A stretch of DNA of 34,777 nt from JALYUA01 sp038253555. Lineage in GTDB: Bacteria; Acidobacteriota; Thermoanaerobaculia; UBA5066; Gp7-AA6. Both the position numbers and the translations under genes were made by a program. Each line of letters starts with the position of its first letter. Position 1 is the first letter of the stretch. The notes beneath the pieces are model-generated. The model did not search any database. It worked only from the letters and a program-made list of their open reading frames with translations, and had not been told where the DNA came from. The stretch spans positions 1 through 34,777 of the forward strand of contig JBBSGZ010000026.1 in NCBI GenBank assembly GCA_038253555.1, given 5' to 3'. Shown here piece by piece: positions 29,088 to 34,777 of the stretch.

Positions 29088-30467
29088 CTACCGCGTCACG
29101 AAAAGAATCAAGACGGTGTCCGGCATCCTCGCCACGACGCGGGCGGTCCCGTGCGCGGCGAGCATTCGGGCGAGGCCCGGACTCTCCTGATAGGGGTGCA
29201 GGAGCAGGTACGTCCGCCGGCCGGGCGGAGTCTGCGAGATCGTCCGCTCGAGAGCCGCGACGTCCGCGTCGGTCGGCGCGCGGGGCGTGAACCAGCCGGG
29301 ATGGAGCGCCATTTCGGCGGGATAGCCGGAGAGGGTGCCGTGGAGGTTCCCGCGATCCGCGGAGAGACGCGCGGGAAGATAGAACCCGGCCCCGGCGACG
29401 ACCCCGTCGTCCCCCCGCAGCCGGGGCGCGAGCGCGGCGACCGCGTCCGCGTAGGGAGACCTAGGAGGTACGGACGAGAGAAGGAGCGCGGCCGAGAGGG
29501 CGCTGACGGCGAGCACTGCGGCGGCGCACCTCCGGGCGGGCGGGCTGCGGACCCCGGCGGCGGCCACGCCCCACAGCCATACGCCGAGGACCGCCATCTC
29601 GGTGCGTCCCGCAAACGCGGCCGGGCGGACGAACGACAGCGCCGCCACGCCGGCCAGCGTCAGGAGCGAGACGGCGGCGGCGTCACGGGCGTCCGCGTCG
29701 CCCGAGAAGAGCGTGAAGGCCGCCGCCGCGGACGCGACGAGAGCGCCGGCGAGGACGAGCGCCCATGGCAACGCCGTGCCGAAGTTCGGCGGAAGCCGGC
29801 CGGCGCCGCCGAGCGCCGAGAGGAACCCGCCCGCCGAGACGAGAGGGGATTCGCGAATCCAGGCGGTCGCCTCGGGCGGCTGTCGAAGGAGCACGGGAAC
29901 CCACGGCGCGAAGAGGACGCCGGCGGCGCCGATGGCGGCAACGGAACGCCAGCGGCGGCGCGCCATAGCGACCACGACGGCCGCGACGAGGAAGAGAATC
30001 GCCAGCGAATGGGTCCCGAGCGCGGCGGCGGCAGCCGCTCCGCCGATCGCAAGTCTCCGGGGAGTCTCGGCGCCGCGAAGGAGCAGCAGGAAAACGACGA
30101 GGTCGAGCAGAACGAGCAGCGCATACGCGCGCGCTTCCGCGCCGTAAAGGAGGAGGAGGGGCGCCGCCGCGCAGAGAAGCGCAAATCGGCGGCGCGACGG
30201 CCCGGGCGGAAGGAACATCGCGCCGCAGGCGCCAACGGCGGCAGCGGCGATCCAGGAGGGCGCCCGCGCGAGCGTGTCGGACAGCCTGAGCGTTTCGGCC
30301 AGCCACACGAACGGTTTTTCGAGAAGGTAGAAGAGGGGCGGCCCGGAATCGCGGCGGAGCGCGTCGATCAGCGCGGGGAGAGAGAGTCTCGAAGCCCACA
30401 CGGTGAAGAGCTCGTCGTGCCACAGAGGCCGCGCGAGAAGGAGCCACAGCCGAGCGGCGGCCGCCAC
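29088..30467 (-). CDS. GT39-like membrane glycosyltransferase, N-terminus uncertain
   Basis: A GT-C protein of at least 459 aa. RPLWHDELFTVWASR near the start supplies the loop-1 acidic pair (D18, E19), then GPPLFYLLEKPFVW and LLLYGAEARAYALL, all typical of bacterial GT39 relatives. About nine to ten TMs are followed by a periplasmic tail. The GTG at 30467 is the only canonical start, but it truncates TM1; in-frame sequence upstream (RAGVALFAVAGV) continues the hydrophobic helix back to a stop at 30542. A TAGCAT hexamer at 30547-30542 predicts transcription starting at 30536, exactly at an in-frame ATC, so a non-AUG start is possible. CTG at 30485 is another candidate. It is convergent with the GT2-methyltransferase gene. 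Confidence 0.78.
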   Translation of the reverse strand: MAAAARLWLLLARPLWHDELFTVWASRLSLPALIDALRRDSGPPLFYLLEKPFVWLAETLRLSDTLARAPSWIAAAAVGACGAMFLPPGPSRRRFALLCAAAPLLLLYGAEARAYALLVLLDLVVFLLLLRGAETPRRLAIGGAAAAAALGTHSLAILFLVAAVVVAMARRRWRSVAAIGAAGVLFAPWVPVLLRQPPEATAWIRESPLVSAGGFLSALGGAGRLPPNFGTALPWALVLAGALVASAAAAFTLFSGDADARDAAAVSLLTLAGVAALSFVRPAAFAGRTEMAVLGVWLWGVAAAGVRSPPARRCAAAVLAVSALSAALLLSSVPPRSPYADAVAALAPRLRGDDGVVAGAGFYLPARLSADRGNLHGTLSGYPAEMALHPGWFTPRAPTDADVAALERTISQTPPGRRTYLLLHPYQESPGLARMLAAHGTARVVARMPDTVLILFVTR

Positions 30468-30540
30468 TCCCGCGACCGCGAACAGGGCGACCCCGGCGCG
30501 TGTGGCCGCGGCTTCGCTTGGCCTTTCCTCTTCGATCCTC

Positions 30541-30547
30541 TATGCTA
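30541..30547. promoter_or_regulatory. overlapping divergent -10-like hexamers (TATGCT plus, TAGCAT minus)
   Basis: TATGCT (30541-30546, plus) and TAGCAT (30547-30542, minus) share one ATGCTA core. The minus one would serve the GT39-like gene. The plus one is far (171 nt) from the YfhO start and would give a long leader holding a small hairpin and a possible 37-codon ORF. The shared octamer ATGCTAAC also occurs at 17995-18002 in another divergent gap. Confidence 0.35.
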
Positions 30548-30590
30548 ACTCTCAACCAAGGTGACTGAAAAATCGACAGCGCGGGTGACG

Positions 30591-30610
30591 GCCCGGCAGC
30601 CGGGCATTTT
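30591..30610 (+). repeat. 6-bp GC hairpin followed by ATTTT
   Basis: GCCCGG (30591-30596) and CCGGGC (30600-30605) form a short stem with a 3-nt loop, followed by ATTTT. It looks like a minimal intrinsic terminator or attenuator on the plus strand, but no upstream plus-strand gene needs terminating, so it may lie in the leader of the YfhO transcript. The rest of the 250-bp gap shows no confident gene. Confidence 0.35.
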
Positions 30611-30717
30611 CCCGCAGGCAGGGCGCGGCCGGGATGCCGCACGGAGTCGGCCGTTGACCACGGACGCAAAGTGAACGAGCGGACCACGGCGCCCGCGTCC
30701 CTTATTCAGCGGCCTGA

Positions 30718-33045
30718 GTGAAATCGGAGAATCTCGACACATCCGGAGCGTCTCCGCGCTTTCCTCGCGCGGTTCTCCTCTCCGGCTTCGCGCTTCTTCT
30801 CCTGCTCGTTTACGCGGACCCCCTCTTCCGCCACCGCAACTTCACCGGCCGGGACATGCCCGGTTACCACCTTCCCGTCGAGCACGCGATCCACGGCGCC
30901 TGGTCCCGGGGACGCGTGCCCGTCTGGTTTTCCGACATATCCGGCGGACGTCCCCTGCTGGGCAATCCGAACGCGGGCGCGCTGTACCCCGTGCGGCCGC
31001 TCCTCTCCGTTCTCCCTTTTCCCGTCGCCATGCGGATTTATCCCGTCCTGCACCACCTGATCGCGGGCGCCGGCATGATCCTGCTCCTCCACGGCCTCGG
31101 CATGTCGGCCGCGGCCGCGTGGATCGGCGCCGTCACGTACGCGCTCTCCGGCGTCATGGTCTCGGAAGTCATCTTCACGAACATCCAGCCGGGCATGGCG
31201 ATCCTCCCGTGGTTCCTCTGGGCCCTCGGGCGAGGCGGCGGCGGGGCGGTGCGCGTCCTTCTCCTCTCCGTCCTCTTCGGGGTCGCGTTCTCGATCGGCG
31301 ACGTCTTCAGCTCGGTGCTGGTCCTGCTTTGCTGCGCCCTCTGGCTCGCTTTCGAGACCGACCTTTCCGGCCAGAAGGCGGGGCTCTCCGCCGTTGGGGC
31401 GGGTCTTTTCCTCGGGGGTCTCCTGGCGGCTCCCCAGATCGTGGCCGCGGCCCTCTGGATTCCCTTCACGAACCGCAGCGTGCTCGGCATGAAGCTCGGC
31501 GAGGTCTTCCTCTACTCGATCTCGCCGTTTCGTCTCCTCGAACTGATCGTCCCGTTTCCCTTCGGGAAGACGTGGGAGGTCGATCCGCACTTCGTCTGGG
31601 GCTGGCCCGTCTTCCGAAACAAACAGATCGGGTTCTTCGCCAGCCTCTACCCCGGCGCCCTCGCGTTCATCGCCCTGGTCCGGCTGCGCCGTTCGAAAAA
31701 GCCGGGTGTCCGATTCGCGAAGGCTCTGGTGGTCGTGACGCTGGCGATCGCCGTCCCCCCGAGCCTCTGGCCGGCGCGATGGAATCAGGTCGCTTCGCCG
31801 CTGCCGCTCCGGTATCCGGAGAAGTTCGCCGTCGGGATCGTCCTGGCGCTCGCGGTCCTGGCGGCCGCCGCTTTCGACGAGTATCGCGCGGGCGCTCGCG
31901 CCGGGCGCTGGGTCCTCGGTGTGGGAGCGGGCCTCGCCCTGGCCGCCGGAGGAGCGGCCCTGTCGCCCGCCGCAACCGGACGGCTGGCGGCGGCCGCCGT
32001 CGGCGCCGAGAGCCGGTTCGCGCCGGTCGCCGCCGCGCACATTCCGGCCGCGCTGGCGGAAGGCGGGCTGCTCTGGATGGCGACTCTGATCGGTCTCGAA
32101 GCGGCGCGGCGTCCTCGGGCGGGCCTCGCCGCCGCGTTGCTCCTCCTCACGGCCGTCCCGATCCTGGGCACGCGGCGCATCGCGCTCACCACCCGACAGG
32201 AAGACCTCCTGGCGCCCACCCCTTTCGACCGGTGGCTCTCGAAGCGGGACCCGGGACGGATGTTCGCGACCCTGAGCGAGGCGGCGTATCAGAAGCCGTC
32301 CGACATCGAGGCCGCGAATTCCGCTGTCGACCCGAACTACCGGCGCAACTGGGACCTCTACGCGCACAGCCTGTGGGGGCGGGGCACGATTCTGAACTAC
32401 GACTTCGACGGGGGAGACCTCTCCCGGCTGGAAACCCTCCGGCAGACGGCGGCGATCGCTGCCAGTTACGCGGACTCGACGAATTTCTGGGGGGGCCTGG
32501 GCCTCCGGTGGGCCATCCGGTATCGCGACCAGCGGGCGTTTGCGGGGTACCGGCCGGTCGGCGGAGACTCGCTTCAGTTGTGGGACGAGCACGACCGCCC
32601 GTATCCGATGGTGCGGCTGGCAGAGGCGTGGTTCGAAGCCGACAGCGGCGTTTCGGTACTTCCGGTTCTCGGACGGCTGGCGCCGGGGGAAATCGTGGTC
32701 GAGGCGGGACGGACGGGAAGAGGGAGGGCCCGCCCGGGATCCGTTCGGATCCTGGAAAACACTCCGGAGAGGCTGACCGTCGATACGCAGTCCTCCGACC
32801 CCGCCTGGCTCTTCGTCGTCCGGGGCTTCTTCCCTTTTCGCACTGTCTCCGTGGACGGGCGGCCCGTGGACGTATTTCCGGCGGACGTCGCGTTTTCGGC
32901 GGTTCGCGTCCCCGCGGGCGCGCATCGCCTCGACTGGCAGGAACGACTTCCGGGATGGGAGGCCTCCCGATGGGGCCCTCCGCTCTTCCTCATGGGGATC
33001 GGGGCGGTCTTCGCGCTTTCCCGCCGGAGAAAGGAAGGGGCATGA
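30718..33045 (+). CDS. YfhO-family multi-pass membrane protein (second of two)
   Basis: A 775-aa membrane protein with about a dozen TMs between residues 18 and 475 and a C-terminal extracytoplasmic domain. The first loop FTGRDMPGYHLPVEH is followed by GRVPVWF and PLLGNPNAGALYP, the same block as in the YfhO gene at 18.9-21.3 kb. The C-terminal module ends with RTVSVDGRPVDVFP, VRVPAGAHRLDW and a last TM. By family it should be a GT-C-like transferase or related factor in surface-polymer glycosylation. GTG at 30718 is the first start; no ribosome site is present and only a weak TATTCA hexamer lies 9 nt upstream. The peptidase gene overlaps its stop as ATGA, so the two are co-expressed. Confidence 0.82.
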   Translation: MKSENLDTSGASPRFPRAVLLSGFALLLLLVYADPLFRHRNFTGRDMPGYHLPVEHAIHGAWSRGRVPVWFSDISGGRPLLGNPNAGALYPVRPLLSVLPFPVAMRIYPVLHHLIAGAGMILLLHGLGMSAAAAWIGAVTYALSGVMVSEVIFTNIQPGMAILPWFLWALGRGGGGAVRVLLLSVLFGVAFSIGDVFSSVLVLLCCALWLAFETDLSGQKAGLSAVGAGLFLGGLLAAPQIVAAALWIPFTNRSVLGMKLGEVFLYSISPFRLLELIVPFPFGKTWEVDPHFVWGWPVFRNKQIGFFASLYPGALAFIALVRLRRSKKPGVRFAKALVVVTLAIAVPPSLWPARWNQVASPLPLRYPEKFAVGIVLALAVLAAAAFDEYRAGARAGRWVLGVGAGLALAAGGAALSPAATGRLAAAAVGAESRFAPVAAAHIPAALAEGGLLWMATLIGLEAARRPRAGLAAALLLLTAVPILGTRRIALTTRQEDLLAPTPFDRWLSKRDPGRMFATLSEAAYQKPSDIEAANSAVDPNYRRNWDLYAHSLWGRGTILNYDFDGGDLSRLETLRQTAAIAASYADSTNFWGGLGLRWAIRYRDQRAFAGYRPVGGDSLQLWDEHDRPYPMVRLAEAWFEADSGVSVLPVLGRLAPGEIVVEAGRTGRGRARPGSVRILENTPERLTVDTQSSDPAWLFVVRGFFPFRTVSVDGRPVDVFPADVAFSAVRVPAGAHRLDWQERLPGWEASRWGPPLFLMGIGAVFALSRRRKEGA

Positions 33046-34478
33046 AGGCTCGCCGGTTTCTGGCCGTGCTCTTCGCCGGCGCGGCGGCGGCGACCGTCGC
33101 CGGTCCGGCGTGCCGAAAGAGCGCGCCGCCCGCCCTCACCCGCGCCGTGGCGGCGGATTTGAAGCGCCCCGCCGAGGAATGGCTGCGGGAGGAACCCGTC
33201 CGCCTTCTCCGCGATTACATTCGAATCGAGACGACGGCGGACAAGGGGGAGCGGGAGGGTGTCGAGTTCCTGCGCCGCTTCTTCGAATGCGACGACATTG
33301 CCACCGAGATCGTGTGCCCGGCCCCGGGGCGGTGCAACATCCTGGCGCGCCTGCCGGGTAAGAGCCGCGAGGGCGCCCTCCTCCTGTTGAATCACGTGGA
33401 CGTCGCCGACGTGTACCCGTCCGGGTGGAAAGACGCCCAGCCCTTCGAGGGAAAGATCCAGCAGGGGTTCCTCTATGGCCGCGGGACCTTCGACATGAAG
33501 TCTCTCGGACTCGTCCAGGCTCTCGCGATCCGGCATCTGAAACGGCACGGGATCGTGCCGGAATCCGACATCCTTTTTCTGGGAGAGGCCGACGAGGAGG
33601 GCGGGCAGAAGTGGGGAAGCCGGTGGCTCCTGGAGAATCGGCGCGACTGGTTCTCGGGTGTCGCGGCGGTCTTGAACGAGGGCGGCACGAACGAGATGAT
33701 TCTGCGGGACGTGCGGTACTGGGGCCTGGAAACGGTGCAGGCCGGCTACGGGCTCCTGCAGTTCCAGGCATCCTCCAGGGATCCGCTCGATCAGCTGGCG
33801 AAGAGCTGGGCGAGATTGCCCGGCGAGCCCGTCGCCGCGCACCCCCACGTGGAGGAAGCCTTTCAGATCCTGGCCAATCACCTGTCCCATCCGTACACGG
33901 ACCCGCTGCGGCACCTGGATCGCGTGCGGCGCGACCCGAAGGAGCTCGCGATGCTTCCGGACCGGTACGGCAGTTTTCTCGAGTCCCGTGTGCACTGGTC
34001 GGAGATCTACCCGTACCCCGCGACCCGGCCCCCGCGCATGCGCGAATACGTCGTGGTCTCGACCCCTCCCGGGATCGCGCCGGACCCGTACCTCGAGTCG
34101 ATGAAGCGCGAGGCGCGGGACCGCGGGATCGAGATCGTGACCGATTTTTCGAGCGGCGCCACCATCGCGAGCCCGTACCCGACTCCCTTCACGCGGCTGC
34201 TTCTTCGGGTGACCGCCGACCGCTATCCGGGAACCCCCTTCGGCCCGATGCCGATGTTCGGGGGGGCGACGACGTCGAACCACTTCCGGCGCGAGAATTT
34301 CGCCGCCTACGGGTATTCCCCGATCCCCATGAACATCACCGACATGTCGCGCCGCCACGGAAACGACGAAAGGATCTACCTTCGGGACTACCTGAACGGC
34401 GTTCTCCTCTTCGATGAGGTCCTGGAAGAGTTCGCCTTCACCCCGCAAAAAATGTCACCACCGGAGCCGGGGCGCTGA
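33042..34478 (+). CDS. M20-family zinc metallopeptidase, exported (possible lipoprotein)
   Basis: A 478-aa M20/M28-clan peptidase. A signal sequence (residues 1-23) ends in GPAC with C24, a weak lipobox, followed by a Lys/Ser/Pro linker, so lipidation is possible but not certain. Zinc-site motifs are intact: NHVDVAD (H118, D120), RGTFDMK (D151, bridging), GEADEEGG (E185 catalytic base, E186), and a C-terminal histidine in GGATTSNHF. The region between holds the usual lid domain. The pattern fits dipeptidases and acetylornithine-deacetylase/CPG2-like members acting on peptides in the periplasm. It overlaps the YfhO gene (ATGA) and has AAGGAAGGGG just upstream. Why it is co-transcribed with a YfhO gene is not clear. 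Confidence 0.9.
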   Translation: MKARRFLAVLFAGAAAATVAGPACRKSAPPALTRAVAADLKRPAEEWLREEPVRLLRDYIRIETTADKGEREGVEFLRRFFECDDIATEIVCPAPGRCNILARLPGKSREGALLLLNHVDVADVYPSGWKDAQPFEGKIQQGFLYGRGTFDMKSLGLVQALAIRHLKRHGIVPESDILFLGEADEEGGQKWGSRWLLENRRDWFSGVAAVLNEGGTNEMILRDVRYWGLETVQAGYGLLQFQASSRDPLDQLAKSWARLPGEPVAAHPHVEEAFQILANHLSHPYTDPLRHLDRVRRDPKELAMLPDRYGSFLESRVHWSEIYPYPATRPPRMREYVVVSTPPGIAPDPYLESMKREARDRGIEIVTDFSSGATIASPYPTPFTRLLLRVTADRYPGTPFGPMPMFGGATTSNHFRRENFAAYGYSPIPMNITDMSRRHGNDERIYLRDYLNGVLLFDEVLEEFAFTPQKMSPPEPGR

Positions 34479-34552
34479 CAGTTTGCGACGGGACCCGGCC
34501 GCCAGTCCATGCCCAATCCTTCTAACTAAACGACTTAGGTTCGAACGCCCTG

Positions 34553-34568
34553 TGGCCCCGCGCTTGCT
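34553..34568 (+). promoter_or_regulatory. sigma-54 (-24/-12) promoter of the type IV pilin gene
   Basis: TGGCCCCGCGCTTGCT matches the sigma-54 consensus TGGCACG-N4-TTGCW at 10 of 12 defined positions, with the invariant GG and GC exactly ten bases apart. Transcription would begin near 34579-34580, giving a leader of about 36 nt that contains AGGAG at 34606-34610. Pilin genes in several Gram-negatives are driven by sigma-54 with PilR. Confidence 0.75.
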
Positions 34569-34615
34569 CTTCTACAGGCAACGCAACAAGGTCTGAAAAA
34601 AGAACAGGAGCATCC

Positions 34616-34777
34616 ATGAAGAAGCGGGAGTCTGGTTTTACCCTGATCGAGCTGCTGATCGTCATCGCGATCATCGGCATCCTGGCGGCGATCGCGATTC
34701 CGAATCTGTTGAATGCGGTGCAGCGCGGCAAGCAGAAGCGGACGATGTCGGACATGCGCGCCTTAGCGACGGCGATC
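34616..34777 (+). CDS. type IV pilin / prepilin, N-terminal part (3' end outside window)
   Basis: The first 54 codons are present. MKKRESG is a short basic leader cut by prepilin peptidase after G7, followed by FTLIELLIVIAIIGILAAIA, the hydrophobic N-methylated helix with the invariant E5 of mature pilin (here E12). IPNLLNAVQRGKQKRTMSDMRALATAI continues as the alpha-1 helix typical of major or pseudopilins in Acidobacteriota and Deltaproteobacteria. The AGGAG 5 nt upstream and the sigma-54 promoter indicate a leadered, regulated gene, unlike most of its neighbours. Whether it is the major pilin or a minor/type II secretion pseudopilin cannot be said without the C-terminal part; a dedicated sigma-54 promoter argues for a major pilin. 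Confidence 0.93.
   Translation, partial: MKKRESGFTLIELLIVIAIIGILAAIAIPNLLNAVQRGKQKRTMSDMRALATAI

Noticed and set aside
30654..30659. TTGACC as a -35 element for the second YfhO gene
   Set aside because: No -10-like hexamer occurs 16-18 nt downstream, so it cannot form a normal promoter with anything visible.
34517..34568. tRNA-like T-arm (GGTTCGAAC at 34538-34546) before the pilin gene
   Set aside because: No matching acceptor stem, anticodon arm or CCA end; the flanks do not pair. The palindrome is more simply an upstream regulatory sequence or chance.
1..34777. CRISPR array, insertion sequence, prophage or toxin-antitoxin system
   Set aside because: No regularly spaced direct repeats, transposase, integrase, phage structural or toxin-like genes were found on either strand; base composition looks uniform.

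Overview
The window is a high-GC, densely coded bacterial chromosome segment with no tRNA, rRNA, CRISPR array or insertion sequence that I can see. The lipid A/O-antigen machinery (arn genes, Wzm/Wzt), the putative lipoproteins and the type IV pilin point to a diderm. The pilin N-terminus, with NAVQRGKQKR after the hydrophobic helix, and the overall gene style remind me of Acidobacteriota (Thermoanaerobaculia/Vicinamibacteria type). That placement is inference.

Layout. 1-4.1 kb: end of an SDR gene, a CADD-type (self-sacrificing para-aminobenzoate synthase-like) protein, a HAD hydrolase, a small proline-rich ORF, an APC-family amino acid permease and a small secreted protein. 4.1-8.5 kb, minus strand: a three-gene AttEFGH/LolCDE-like ABC system (ATPase, 855-aa double FtsX permease, lipocalin-like putative lipoprotein). 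8.5-16.6 kb, plus strand: O-antigen-type exporter (wzm, wzt), PAP2 phosphatase, then arnB, arnC, separate formyltransferase and dehydrogenase genes corresponding to the two halves of ArnA, and arnD. Together these give the undecaprenyl-phosphate-L-Ara4N pathway from UDP-glucuronate to the deformylated lipid carrier. 16.8-18.9 kb: a secreted seven-repeat VCBS/FG-GAP protein and, divergently, an SDR.

18.9-33 kb is a surface-glycosylation-like region. It holds two YfhO-family membrane proteins, an STT3/PglB-like protein, three other GT-C (GT39-like) membrane proteins and two closely similar polyprenyl-phosphate-sugar-synthase-type GT2 proteins, one fused to a SAM methyltransferase. The likely logic is that cytoplasmic GT2 enzymes load sugars onto polyprenyl phosphate and the GT-C/YfhO proteins use these donors on the periplasmic side. 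The acceptors are unknown; candidates are lipid A, O-antigen, secreted proteins, or the type IV pilin at the right edge. 33-34.8 kb: an M20 peptidase-like putative lipoprotein, then the 5' part of a type IV pilin gene behind a good sigma-54 promoter match.

Two expression features recur. First, most transcription-unit starts have a TANNNT or CATAAT -10-like hexamer only 6-12 nt before the start codon and no Shine-Dalgarno, which suggests leaderless mRNAs. Second, genes inside operons are joined by 4-nt ATGA/TTGA (and one possible CTGA) stop-start overlaps. Several start codons below were chosen on that basis.
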